Part shown: in pieces, positions 53,145-61,883 of the stretch
How positions within the stretch are numbered: the first letter of the stretch is position 1
Layout: every line of letters starts with the position of its first letter
Assembly: GCA_021155965.1 (NCBI GenBank)
Contig: JAJNBJ010000012.1
Location: 39,157 to 103,156, forward strand
Reading direction: 5' to 3'
DNA: 64,000 nt
Origin: Flavipsychrobacter sp.
Lineage (GTDB): Bacteria > Bacteroidota > Bacteroidia > Chitinophagales > Chitinophagaceae
Program-made: the position numbers and the translations under genes
The notes under the pieces: generated by a model
The model's database searches: none
What the model was told of the DNA's origin: nothing
What the model saw: only the letters and a program-made list of their open reading frames with translations

Positions 53145-54308
53145 TTAATGGTGCGCTGCAGCCGCCTCATGCTCATGGTCTTCGTGCGCATGCTCTTCTA
53201 TTGCCTGTCCTATAAATACCGCTGTAAGGTTAGCAAATATGAACGCCTGTATTGCAGCAACCAGCAACTCCAGCATGAACATGAAGATGGAGAATGCCAG
53301 TGATACAACCACGAAACCGCCACCTACATATTTGTTCATCAGCGCAAAGATGAAGATGAGGCAGATAACGCTCAGTATCACGATGTGGCCCGCAAGCATG
53401 TTTGCAAAAAGACGTATCATCAACGCTACAGGCTTAATGCACAGCGACATCACCTCGATAAGCACCAGCAGGCACTTTACCAGGAAAGGCACATTCGGCG
53501 GGTTCAGCAGGTGGCCCCAGAAGTATTTATTGCTGTTCACCATCATTACAATGAACACTATCAGCGCCAGGCAAGCAGTAACTGCTATATTACCGGTGAA
53601 GTTAGCGCCACCCGGCAACAGGCCCAGCAGGTTATTGATCCAGATAAAGAAGAACACTGTAAGCAGCAGCGGCATGAACTTCAGGTATTTGCTACCAAGG
53701 TTTGGCCTGGCCACTTCGTCCCTGATAAAGAGTATCACTACCTCAAGCGCATTCTGGAAACCTCTAGGCGCCGTTGGTGTGCTTTGCTTATATTTCTTAG
53801 CAGCAGAAGTTACCAGCCACAAAAGCAGCACAACGCCCACCAGCATAGAAAGCACATTCTTTGTTATAGAGAAATCGTAAACCGGGGAACCATCAACCGC
53901 TTTTATTTTCTCCTTCATGTTTTTCTCAACATAAAGGCCATCATATTCACCGCTTATCTTATTACCTGCCTCGTCTTTATGAAAATGGCCGGCATCGTGG
54001 AAGCGGCTATAAGAGAAAACCGAAAGGCCCATACCGGGGCGGTAAACAATAACCGGCAACGGCATAGCTATCTCTTTTTCCTCACCACCTTCGCCATGCA
54101 GGCTGAAAAGGTGCCATTCGTGCGAATCGGACACGTGGCCAAACACTAATTCTGTGATATTTATACCTTTTTTCTCCTCATGAGCAGCTTCATGCTCTTC
54201 GGCAGGCGCATTTTCGTGATTTTCTCCCTCCTGTGCGAAAGTTGAAAAATTAAAGGCAAATAGCCCGAAAACCAATAACAACAAGGGAAAGAGACGTTTG
54301 AAACCCAT
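53145..54308 (-). CDS. atpB: F1F0 ATP synthase subunit a
   Basis: 387 residues from the ATG at 54308 (the longer reading starts with TTG). It has a signal-like first segment (1-24) and a periplasmic extension of about 110 residues rich in His and Glu, typical of Bacteroidota subunit a and absent in E. coli. Membrane helices follow from about 148. The essential Arg is R299 in ALMIRLFANMLAGH, and the protein ends in a His/Glu tail (EEHAHEDHEHEAAAAHH). It forms the proton half-channels against the c-ring. A -7 box lies 20 bp upstream. Confidence 0.94.
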   Translation of the reverse strand: MGFKRLFPLLLLVFGLFAFNFSTFAQEGENHENAPAEEHEAAHEEKKGINITELVFGHVSDSHEWHLFSLHGEGGEEKEIAMPLPVIVYRPGMGLSVFSYSRFHDAGHFHKDEAGNKISGEYDGLYVEKNMKEKIKAVDGSPVYDFSITKNVLSMLVGVVLLLWLVTSAAKKYKQSTPTAPRGFQNALEVVILFIRDEVARPNLGSKYLKFMPLLLTVFFFIWINNLLGLLPGGANFTGNIAVTACLALIVFIVMMVNSNKYFWGHLLNPPNVPFLVKCLLVLIEVMSLCIKPVALMIRLFANMLAGHIVILSVICLIFIFALMNKYVGGGFVVVSLAFSIFMFMLELLVAAIQAFIFANLTAVFIGQAIEEHAHEDHEHEAAAAHH

Positions 54309-54328
54309 TACCGCTTCCAAATTTTGCG

Positions 54329-54336
54329 CAAAGATA
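54329..54336 (-). promoter_or_regulatory. Candidate -7 box for the atp operon
   Basis: TATCTTTG on the minus strand matches TAnnTTTG, 20 bp before the atpB ATG. A T8G run lies 12 bp further upstream. Confidence 0.5.
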
Positions 54337-54469
54337 TGAGTTTAACCTCAAAAAAAAGTTTCTTTTTGATATTAAAACAATAACTAAGCCTAAAAGCAAT
54401 TCATATGCAAAAACCTATCCCGGAAGGAGTAGCTGGGAAGCCTTTTTGACCCTTTTTTTGTCCAAAAAG

Positions 54470-55186
54470 TCACTTTGAGAAGATATTATATTTTACTATA
54501 CAGTATAATGCCCTGAAGCCATCTTTCCAGCCTATTTTTTTACCCTCCTCATAGGTACGGCCATAGTAAGATATGCCCACTTCATAGATACGGACTTTTG
54601 GCACACGCGATATTTTCGCTGTCACCTCAGGCTCAAAACCAAACCGCTTTTCTTTCAGCTTTATCCCCTGTATTATCTCCCGTTTGAAGAGTTTGTAGCA
54701 GGTCTCCATATCGGTCAGGTTCAGGTTAGTGAGCATATTTGATGCTGTTGTCAGCCAACGGTTACCAATGGAATGCCAAAAAAACAAAATGCGGTGAGCA
54801 TTACCACCCATGAACCTTGAGCCATAGACAACATCCGCAAAGCCGTCTGTAATTGGCTTCAATAAAATATTATACTCTTCAGGGTCATATTCCAGGTCTG
54901 CATCCTGTATGATCACGTAATCGCCGGTAGCCATCTTTATACCTGTATGCAGGGCTGCGCCTTTGCCCTGGTTTACCTCATGTTTGTAGTACGAGATCGG
55001 AAGGCCCGGATTTGCAGACTTATAATTATTAATGGATTCTTCTGTATTATCCCTTGAGCAGTCGTTCACAATGATGACTTCCTTACCCATGCCACCAACT
55101 AATTGCACCGCCTTCACCTTATCAAGAATACGGTGAATGGTAGGACCTTCATTATAAGCGGGTATAACTATTGATAATGTAGCCAT
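54470..55186 (-). CDS. Family 2 glycosyltransferase, dolichyl-phosphate-mannose-synthase-like
   Basis: 238 residues, GT-A fold. [13 protein letters not shown] (5-17) starts the nucleotide-binding half, [11 protein letters not shown] is the first Asp motif, [12 protein letters not shown] supplies the metal-binding DxD equivalent, and [11 protein letters not shown] and [13 protein letters not shown] follow as in DPM1/GtrB-like transferases. There is no membrane segment, unlike GtrB. It probably charges a polyprenyl phosphate with a sugar or extends a surface glycan. It is monocistronic; partner genes are not adjacent. Confidence 0.85.
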   Translation of the reverse strand: MATLSIVIPAYNEGPTIHRILDKVKAVQLVGGMGKEVIIVNDCSRDNTEESINNYKSANPGLPISYYKHEVNQGKGAALHTGIKMATGDYVIIQDADLEYDPEEYNILLKPITDGFADVVYGSRFMGGNAHRILFFWHSIGNRWLTTASNMLTNLNLTDMETCYKLFKREIIQGIKLKEKRFGFEPEVTAKISRVPKVRIYEVGISYYGRTYEEGKKIGWKDGFRALYCIVKYNIFSK

Positions 55187-55364
55187 GCAGGGAGCCCGAA
55201 TTGGGCTGTAAAATACAACATACTACCCAAAAAATTATCCGCTTATTACATGAGTAAAAAACCGATGCAACACTGACCAAGATCATGCTATATAATGAGT
55301 AGCATCATTCTTAAGCATATCTCAGCCCTATACTTTTACACTTTACTCAAAAACGACCAACCAA

Positions 55365-57338
55365 ATGAAAAATGCAAATACCCAAGCGCTGCTTGATAGC
55401 GTTACAGACACCGAATTAAAAAGAAAGCTCGAATTTGAGCGGATCAACCTAACCACACTCATAAATAATATATCCGGTGTAATGTGGAGCATTGACAGGG
55501 ATTACAACCTGATCACGTCTAACAGCGCGTTCGATGTCATGTTTGAGAAAATGTCCGGAGCAAAGCCCAAACAGGGGCAAAGCGTGTTCATTAAAGGGTT
55601 CAGTGATGAGCACCTGAATATGTTCCGGCAATTTTACGACCGTGCTTTTAAAGGAGAAACGTTTACTATCGAAGAATACAACGAAACCTACGATAGGTGG
55701 TATGATATCTCTTTCTACCCTATACGGCAGAGCTTTACGATCGTTGGCGCAGCCTGTTACTCTCACGACATAACACAACGTAAAGCCACTGCCTCCAAGC
55801 TGTCCGAAGCAAAACGATTATATGCATTTACAAGCCAGGTAAATAAGGCAATCATTCATGCCAAAAGTGAAGAAGAGCTTCTTGAAAAGGTATGTCTCAC
55901 TGCAGGCATGGTCGGAGAGTACGACCTTGTTGTAGCAGGCCGCATTGATGAAGCAAATAGAAAGTTTAAAATGGTCTCGCAATTCAACGCGACACCCTAC
56001 GACCAGGAAATATTTGCCAACATGAATTATGAGCCGGGTGGCCCTACCGAAAATGTGCTGCTTAAATATGACCACCACCTTATTTGCGACGTGAATAGTG
56101 AGCCCGGAGACTGGAGTTGGAAGAAATATGCCCTGCACAGGGGATTCCGGTCTTTGGCATGTCTGCCATTAAAAAAAGAGGGCAACATAGTGTATATTGT
56201 TAATCTCCTTTCAAAACGACAAGCATTTTGTAACAAAGCGGATATTACCGTTCTCGACGAAACTGTCGAAAATATTTCGTTTGCACTGGACGTTTTTGAG
56301 AAAGAAAAACGACAGGTGCATGCTGAAAAAGAACGGGAGCAAAGCAACGCCAGGCTCAAACATGCACAAAAAGTAGCTCAACTGGGATATTGGGAACTTA
56401 ACCTCGAAACCCGCGTAGCCACATGGTCTGAAGAACATTGCAGGATTTTTGGTGTGGACCCGGCAAACAATATGCATTCTTATGAATCCTGGCTATCTTT
56501 TGTACATCCGGATGACGTTGAGTATGTTTTAAAAATGTCGAAAGAGGGGGAAGCATCTATGAAAAGTTTCTCTTTTCACCACCGCATCATTCGCGGGGAT
56601 GGCTTAATAAGGCACATTCACAGCCAGAACGAATTTGAATTCAACAGCGAAGGCGTACTAACCGGCTTTTTCGGCACATCACAGGATGTTACGGAAATAA
56701 AACAAACAGAGGAAAAACTGAAACATAGCGCATTCCGGTTTAACCAGGCACAGGAGATCACTCACTTGGGCAACTGGGAACTTGATTTTACAACAGGAGG
56801 TGCAGTTTGGTCTGCGGAAGCCTGCCGGATCTACGGACTCCCGCTGGAGGAAAACATTCAGTCATACGAAAATTGGATATCGTTTATACATCCTGATGAC
56901 CTGGGCCATGTCATGCTGGAGAACAGTAAAGCCGCCGCCACGCATAGCAATTCGAATATTTATCATCGCATAATCAGGCGCGATGGGACTGTACGGCATA
57001 TTCATTCACAGGCGCATTTTGAATTCGATAATGAGGGAAAACCAGTCGGTTTATATGGGACAGCACATGATATTACCGACCAAACTGCGAACATAGCACA
57101 GCTAAAAGTTCAGAATGAAAAATTGCGCGAAATAGCCTGGATACAATCGCATAAAGTGCGGGGGCCGCTGGCCACGATCCTTGGGCTGGCGCAATTATTT
57201 AAAGATGACAGGCCATGTGATGATATGAAGGAAATAGTACAGGGCATACTGCAATCATCCGAAAAACTGGATGCCGTGATACGCGAAATCGTAGGCAAAA
57301 CTACTGTTGCAGAGGTTCATGGCAATACCGAGGCATAA
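55365..57338 (+). CDS. PAS-GAF-PAS-PAS sensor protein with a HisKA-like end and no ATPase domain
   Basis: 657 residues, cytoplasmic (no membrane segment). PAS1 (about 30-140, GVMWSIDRDYNLITSNSAF), a GAF-like domain (about 155-315, LACLPLKKEGNIVYIVNLLS), coiled linker, then two PAS-fold-3 units of about 125 residues that are clearly tandem duplicates (GYWELNLETRVATWSEEHCRIFG and GNWELDFTTGGAVWSAEACRIYG, each ending YGT/FGT..HDIT). The C-terminal 60 residues look like a dimerisation helix with an H-box (QSHKVRGPLATILG, His596). No N-, G1- or G2-box follows, so it cannot autophosphorylate alone. Confidence 0.82.
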   Translation: MKNANTQALLDSVTDTELKRKLEFERINLTTLINNISGVMWSIDRDYNLITSNSAFDVMFEKMSGAKPKQGQSVFIKGFSDEHLNMFRQFYDRAFKGETFTIEEYNETYDRWYDISFYPIRQSFTIVGAACYSHDITQRKATASKLSEAKRLYAFTSQVNKAIIHAKSEEELLEKVCLTAGMVGEYDLVVAGRIDEANRKFKMVSQFNATPYDQEIFANMNYEPGGPTENVLLKYDHHLICDVNSEPGDWSWKKYALHRGFRSLACLPLKKEGNIVYIVNLLSKRQAFCNKADITVLDETVENISFALDVFEKEKRQVHAEKEREQSNARLKHAQKVAQLGYWELNLETRVATWSEEHCRIFGVDPANNMHSYESWLSFVHPDDVEYVLKMSKEGEASMKSFSFHHRIIRGDGLIRHIHSQNEFEFNSEGVLTGFFGTSQDVTEIKQTEEKLKHSAFRFNQAQEITHLGNWELDFTTGGAVWSAEACRIYGLPLEENIQSYENWISFIHPDDLGHVMLENSKAAATHSNSNIYHRIIRRDGTVRHIHSQAHFEFDNEGKPVGLYGTAHDITDQTANIAQLKVQNEKLREIAWIQSHKVRGPLATILGLAQLFKDDRPCDDMKEIVQGILQSSEKLDAVIREIVGKTTVAEVHGNTEA

Positions 57339-57387
57339 ACCGGTTTCAGCGCATGTTGTTTTTCGAACCTGTTGTGCAACGCGGCAA

Positions 57388-57596
57388 CCGTGGCACAGAG
57401 TGGAACGGTTGAAAGAACTGCTCTCCCCCAAAAAGAAAAGAAAGGCATAATCATAACAGACCACCTCTACCGTCACGTCCTTGACATCAGCAATAAACTA
57501 TACCTGATGAAAGAAGGTAAATCGATCTATATAAAAGACTGGGATGATGTTGCTTTGCATGGCTATGTGAATGAATTTTCAGAACATTATCGCTAA
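57388..57596 (+). pseudogene. Relic of an ABC-transporter ATPase, 3' end only, frameshifted
   Basis: The end of the region reads GIIITDHLYRHVLDISNKLYLMKEGKSI and then YIKDWDDVALHGYV, which is the switch-His (H-loop) and C-terminus of an ABC ATPase. In another frame just upstream (57400-57447) VERLKELLSPKKK matches the preceding helix, so a one-base shift near 57430-57445 (a run of C5A5-type sequence) separates them. Walker A, signature and Walker B parts are missing; the sensor gene lies directly upstream. A non-functional remnant. Confidence 0.65.
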
Positions 57597-57605
57597 ATTA
57601 GCCTT

Positions 57606-58406
57606 ATGCAAACAGGCTATGTTGATATAAACGGTGCTACGCTTTATTATGAGACCGCAGGCTCCGGAGAACCACTCATATTCCTGCACGGCATGGGTCT
57701 CGACTGCCACATGTGGGACAGCCAGTTCGATACTTTTACAAAGAACTACCATGTTATACGCTACGACCTGCGCGGCTTTGGCAAATCAACACTACCAACA
57801 GGAGATTACGCCCATCATAACGACCTTTATGCGCTGATGCAGCATTTCGGCATCCAAAAAGCCAACCTTGTAGGCCTCTCCATGGGTGGCAGGGTTATTA
57901 TTGACTTTGCCATTACCTATCCTGATGCGGTACAGTCGTTGACATTGGTAGATGCTGCTGTGCATGGCTACCAGGCAAAAGAAAATGCATCAACATTGGC
58001 AGTAGGCAATGCAGCCAAAGAACATGGCGCAAAAGCAGCCAATGAAATGTGGCTGAAACACGACCTCTTCGCACCTGCAAACCGCCAACCGGCAGTGGCA
58101 GCACAACTAAAGAAAATAATAGACAACTACAGCGGCTGGCATTGGGTGAACAAAAACCCCTGGCCACCCATAGAACCACATGCCATACACCGCGTACATA
58201 ACGTTACAGCGCCTTCATTAATAATAGTAGGAGAACTGGATATACCTGATATGCTGACCATAGCAGACCTGTTGCACGAAAAAATTGCTAACTCAAAGAA
58301 AATAGTGATGCAAAACGTTGGCCATATGCCCAATATGGAAGACCCGGTAACCTTTAATAATCATGTGAGAGCTTTCCTTTCCACGGTAGCTCCACATGCC
58401 GGCTAG
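57606..58406 (+). CDS. Alpha/beta-fold hydrolase
   Basis: 266 residues. Oxyanion motif LIFLHGMGLD (24-33), YDLRGFGKS (53-61), nucleophile elbow GLSMGG (Ser92), acid Asp212 in VGELDIPDM and His240 in NVGHMPNMEDP form a complete triad. The cap region (about 120-185) is Ala/Lys-rich. Such small cytosolic hydrolases (esterase, 3-oxoadipate enol-lactonase, bromoperoxidase-like) cannot be assigned a substrate from sequence alone. It starts 9 bp after the ABC relic. Its 3' end overlaps the opposite-strand gene by 53 bp. Confidence 0.87.
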   Translation: MQTGYVDINGATLYYETAGSGEPLIFLHGMGLDCHMWDSQFDTFTKNYHVIRYDLRGFGKSTLPTGDYAHHNDLYALMQHFGIQKANLVGLSMGGRVIIDFAITYPDAVQSLTLVDAAVHGYQAKENASTLAVGNAAKEHGAKAANEMWLKHDLFAPANRQPAVAAQLKKIIDNYSGWHWVNKNPWPPIEPHAIHRVHNVTAPSLIIVGELDIPDMLTIADLLHEKIANSKKIVMQNVGHMPNMEDPVTFNNHVRAFLSTVAPHAG

Positions 58407-58824
58407 TGCGTTTGCAGCTATCCTGCTCCCACACATAATCAGGAATAAAAGAAACATCCGGCGATAGCTTCATCTCCAGCCATCGGTTCAGCGTCACAGA
58501 AGTGTAACCCCTCACCGTATCGCATATCACACACTTAGGATAGGGGTACTTCACCCGGTACCTTACTGTAATGTCTTTGAATTTACCTTTAGTATAGTCC
58601 CTACCCCACGGCACCTCATGATACTTCGCATTCCCTTTATGATTGATATATCTATAGCAAACAAGCTCCTCATCATCCAGTTCACTAACCGCATGCTTAA
58701 AAATATCCGCCCCCACAAAAGACCGCACGATACTATCCGCCGCATGCTTTATCTCTGCACGGGTATATTGTTGTGCATTAGCCAGTAGTGGTAGTAAGAG
58801 AAATATGGAGAGAAGTTTTTTCAT
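58354..58824 (-). CDS. Hypothetical small secreted protein
   Basis: 156 residues, family unknown. Signal peptide MKKLLSIFLLLPLLANAQQ. The mature part contains ARAEIKHAAD-like helix (TRAEIKHAADSIV), ELDDEELVCYRYINHKGNAKYHEVPWG, VRYRVKYPYPKCVICDTVRGYTSVTLN and three further Cys; CVIC may form a disulfide or bind metal. The last 18 codons lie opposite the end of the hydrolase gene. A possible -7 box lies 7 bp before the ATG. Confidence 0.7.
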   Translation of the reverse strand: MKKLLSIFLLLPLLANAQQYTRAEIKHAADSIVRSFVGADIFKHAVSELDDEELVCYRYINHKGNAKYHEVPWGRDYTKGKFKDITVRYRVKYPYPKCVICDTVRGYTSVTLNRWLEMKLSPDVSFIPDYVWEQDSCKRTSRHVELPWKGKLSHDY

Positions 58825-58831
58825 TTACTTT

Positions 58832-58839
58832 CAAATATA
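58832..58839 (-). promoter_or_regulatory. Candidate -7 box for the small secreted protein
   Basis: TATATTTG on the minus strand fits TAnnTTTG, 7 bp before the ATG at 58824. It is placed just after the pnp terminator, so the -33 part would overlap that hairpin. Confidence 0.35.
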
Positions 58840-58843
58840 GCAC

Positions 58844-58870
58844 AAAAAAACAGCCCCTCACGGGGCTGTT
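58844..58870 (-). terminator. Terminator of pnp
   Basis: AACAGCCCC (58849-58857) pairs with GGGGCTGTT (58862-58870), loop TCAC; on the minus strand a seven-T run follows. Confidence 0.8.
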
Positions 58871-58891
58871 CAAACTTATTCATTTCAATTC

Positions 58892-61246
58892 TTACAACGC
58901 CATATCAGCCTCATCGCTTGCGCTCACTTCAGGCGCAGATTGTGGTGCACCCTCAGCCTTGTTCTCATTCCTTGGCTCACGTGGCCCGCGGTCTTCCCTT
59001 GGTCCGCGGTCACGGCGGTCTCCGCCACCACCACGGTTACGATCTCCACCGCCACGGCGGTCGCCACGGTCGCCACCACCTCTGCGGTCGTCGCCGCCTT
59101 CACGGCGCTCACGCGGTGCGGGCTCTACATAACCTTCAGGTTTTGGCATCAGCACTTTGCGGCTCAGGCGCAGCTTGCCCGTTTTCGGGTCTGTGCCTGT
59201 AAGCTGTATCTTCACTTTATCACCTTCTTTCAGCACCCCGTCAAGGCTATCAAGGCGCTTCCAGCTCACTTCACTTATGTGCAGCAAACCTTGCTTACCC
59301 GGCATAAACTCTACGAACGCACCAAACGGCATAATGCTCTTTACAGTGCCCTCATAAGTAGCGCCTATCTCAGGTATGGCTACTATGCTGCGTATCCATG
59401 CAACTGCCTTATCAATATCTTCCTTGTTGGCAGAGAATATCTTGATGATACCTTGCTCGCCCACCTCTTCAATATTGATCTTGGTGTTCGTTTCACGCTG
59501 CATCTCCTGTATTATTTTACCGCCAGGGCCTATCACCGCACCTATGAACTCACGGTCAATGTTCATCTGTATAATGCGTGGCGCCTGTGGTTTCAGGTCT
59601 TCACGGTGCTGTGGTATGCAATTATACATTGCATCCAGTATGTGCAGCCTGCCCCTTCTTGCCTGCTCCAGCGCCTGCATCATTATCTCCATGCTCAGGC
59701 CGTCGCATTTAATGTCCATCTGTATGCCGCAGATACCGTCGCGTGTACCGGTTACTTTAAAGTCCATATCGCCCAGGTGGTCTTCATCACCCAGTATGTC
59801 AGTAAGCACGGCAAATTTGCCTTCTTCAGCTATCAGGCCCATTGCCACACCGCTCACGTGCTTTGGCAGCGGCACACCCGCATCCATCAGCGCCAGCGAA
59901 CCGGCACATACTGTAGCCATAGACGAAGAACCATTGCTCTCCAGTATATCAGATACTACACGCACAGTGTATGGGTAATCAGCAGGCATCATCTGCTTCA
60001 GCGAGCGCAGTGCCAGGTTACCATGGCCCACCTCGCGGCGGCTCTGCCCGCGCATCATCTTTATCTCACCGGTAGAGAACGGCGGGAAGTTATAATGCAG
60101 TATGAATTTCAGGTAGTCCGATGTCTGTGCAGTTTCCAGCAGCAGCTCATCATCTGTTGTACCTAAGGTAACAGTAGTTAACGATTGTGTTTCACCACGC
60201 GTGAACAACGAACAGCCATGCGGCGAAGGCAGCAGGTCTGTTTCCATCGTCAGCGGACGAACAACCTCCAGCGCACGGCCATCCAGCCTCACCTTCTCGT
60301 TGATCATCATCTTCCTGATCACATCTTTCTCCAGGTCGTGGAAGTAATGGCCAATCAGCGCTGCATCTTCCGGTGTTAGCTCACCTTCAGCTATGCTTGC
60401 TTCAAAGTCCACCCTTACCTGCTTAAAGGCATCGCTGCGCTCATGCTTGCCAAGCGCACTCTTAGCCACCTGGTAGATGCGGTCTTTACCAAATTCCGCT
60501 ATCCTTTCTTCCAGGTGCGGGCTGGTATATGGTTTTGTATAATCGCGTTTTGTAGTCACACCTGCTTTCTCACGCAGGTCATGTTGCAGCTTTATCTGCT
60601 CTTTTATTGCAGCATGGCCCACTTCTATCGCTTTCACCAGGCCTGCTTCTTCACACTCTTTGCCTTCGCCTTCCACCATCATTATATTCTTATCGGTAGC
60701 GGCTACTATTATGTTTATATCGGCGTTTGGTATCTGGCTGCGCAGCGGGTTCACCACGTACTCGCCATTTATGCGTGCTACGCGCACTTCTGATATAACT
60801 TCCTGTATCGGAATGTCAGACACTGCCAGTGCTGCAGATGCTGCAAGACATGCCAGTGAATCAGGCATTATCTCCGGGTCGCTGCTCACCAGCGATACCA
60901 GCACCTGCACTTCGCACAGGTAATCATCCGGGAACAATGGGCGCAGTGCGCGGTCAATAAGGCGCGATGTAAGTATTTCGTAATCGTTAAGGCGTGCTTC
61001 ACGCTTGAAGAAAGAACCGGGGATGCGGCCTGCCGAAGCAAATTTTTCCTGGTAGTCCACGCTAAGCGGGAAAAAACCTTGTCCGGGTTTAGGCTCTTTT
61101 GCGCCTACCACGGTTGCCAGTATCATACAGTTGCCCTGGCGCACCACTACGGCGCCATCGGCCTGGCGGGCCATCTTGCCCGTTTCTATGGATACTTCAC
61201 GGCCATCTGCCGATCTCATCGAAACTGAAATTGGATTTGGTATCAT
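58892..61246 (-). CDS. pnp: Polynucleotide phosphorylase with an Arg/Gly-rich tail
   Basis: 784 residues. Two RNase PH domains (about 15-230 and 310-545), with GETQSLTTVTLGT and FFPLSVDYQEKFA typical of PNPase, a KH domain (about 555-620, IGPGGKIIQEMQ), an S1 domain (about 625-700, GTVKSIMPFGAFVEF), then a C-terminal tail of about 75 residues rich in RRGGGDRGDRR-type repeats. It degrades RNA 3' to 5' by phosphorolysis and can add tails. E. coli PNPase stops after S1 at 711; the RGG-like tail is an addition that probably raises RNA affinity. It follows rpsO as in many bacteria. Confidence 0.96.
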   Translation of the reverse strand: MIPNPISVSMRSADGREVSIETGKMARQADGAVVVRQGNCMILATVVGAKEPKPGQGFFPLSVDYQEKFASAGRIPGSFFKREARLNDYEILTSRLIDRALRPLFPDDYLCEVQVLVSLVSSDPEIMPDSLACLAASAALAVSDIPIQEVISEVRVARINGEYVVNPLRSQIPNADINIIVAATDKNIMMVEGEGKECEEAGLVKAIEVGHAAIKEQIKLQHDLREKAGVTTKRDYTKPYTSPHLEERIAEFGKDRIYQVAKSALGKHERSDAFKQVRVDFEASIAEGELTPEDAALIGHYFHDLEKDVIRKMMINEKVRLDGRALEVVRPLTMETDLLPSPHGCSLFTRGETQSLTTVTLGTTDDELLLETAQTSDYLKFILHYNFPPFSTGEIKMMRGQSRREVGHGNLALRSLKQMMPADYPYTVRVVSDILESNGSSSMATVCAGSLALMDAGVPLPKHVSGVAMGLIAEEGKFAVLTDILGDEDHLGDMDFKVTGTRDGICGIQMDIKCDGLSMEIMMQALEQARRGRLHILDAMYNCIPQHREDLKPQAPRIIQMNIDREFIGAVIGPGGKIIQEMQRETNTKINIEEVGEQGIIKIFSANKEDIDKAVAWIRSIVAIPEIGATYEGTVKSIMPFGAFVEFMPGKQGLLHISEVSWKRLDSLDGVLKEGDKVKIQLTGTDPKTGKLRLSRKVLMPKPEGYVEPAPRERREGGDDRRGGGDRGDRRGGGDRNRGGGGDRRDRGPREDRGPREPRNENKAEGAPQSAPEVSASDEADMAL

Positions 61247-61390
61247 AATTTGAAGATTTGTCGCGCATAAGTAGTAGTGAACAACCGAATTCCCATTTTG
61301 GAATTTTTGCCGCGGTGGCCTTCTGCTACACTTTGCTGACCGTTAAAAATCACCTCTGCGCACAGCGCATAAACGGTGAACTTATGGGTA

Positions 61391-61425
61391 AGAAAAAAAC
61401 AATTCCCAACCGGCAGTTGGGAATT
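61391..61425 (-). terminator. Hairpin and U-run after rpsO
   Basis: AATTCCCAAC (61401-61410) with GTTGGGAATT (61416-61425), loop CGGCA; on the minus strand GTTTTTTTC follows. It separates rpsO from pnp, so pnp is either read through or transcribed from its own promoter in 61247-61390. Confidence 0.8.
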
Positions 61426-61435
61426 GCATTAGTTA

Positions 61436-61711
61436 TTATTTACGTAAGCCAAGCTTTTCTATCAGCGAACGGTAAGATGTTAAGTTAGTGTTGCTCAGGT
61501 ATTGCAATAAGCGCTTCCTGCGGCCTACCATTTGCATCAGTCCGCGGTTGCTGCTGAAGTCTTTTTTATTACCATCCTTCAGGTGGCCTGAGATATGGTT
61601 GATACGCTCAGTGAGCATTGCTACCTGCGCCTCGATAGAGCCTGTATTCTTCTCGCTGCCACCGTAGGTCTTAAAAATGTTTGCTTTTTTTTCCGCTGTA
61701 ATTTGAGCCAT
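61436..61711 (-). CDS. rpsO: 30S ribosomal protein S15
   Basis: 91 residues from the ATG at 61711 (MAQITAEKKANIF). Two earlier in-frame starts, TTG at 61720 and ATG at 61717, would add two or three residues and fit the family less well. It has the S15 core TGSIEAQVAMLTERINHISGHL and RRKRLLQYLSNTN. It binds 16S rRNA early in 30S assembly. It has its own -7 box upstream and terminator downstream. Confidence 0.97.
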   Translation of the reverse strand: MAQITAEKKANIFKTYGGSEKNTGSIEAQVAMLTERINHISGHLKDGNKKDFSSNRGLMQMVGRRKRLLQYLSNTNLTSYRSLIEKLGLRK

Positions 61712-61751
61712 TTGCATCAAAATTTAAAAATAGTTATGTTTTTTCGAGCGG

Positions 61752-61759
61752 CAAAGATA
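61752..61759 (-). promoter_or_regulatory. Candidate -7 box for rpsO
   Basis: TATCTTTG on the minus strand, 40 bp before the ATG. The identical octamer stands before atpB, secDF and mntA. Confidence 0.5.
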
Positions 61760-61883
61760 GGAAAATATTGTGGAAAAAGCGGAATAATCACAGAATATGA
61801 TAATATAAATATTATATAGTTTTTTTTATTCGTCGAATACTAAAATATTTTTATTTGTAAATTCAGAATAAGAACCTGATCAC

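Noticed and set aside
58940..60166. 408-codon frame antisense to pnp
   Set aside because: A by-product of pnp codon composition; no domain, no start signal, and pnp is certain.
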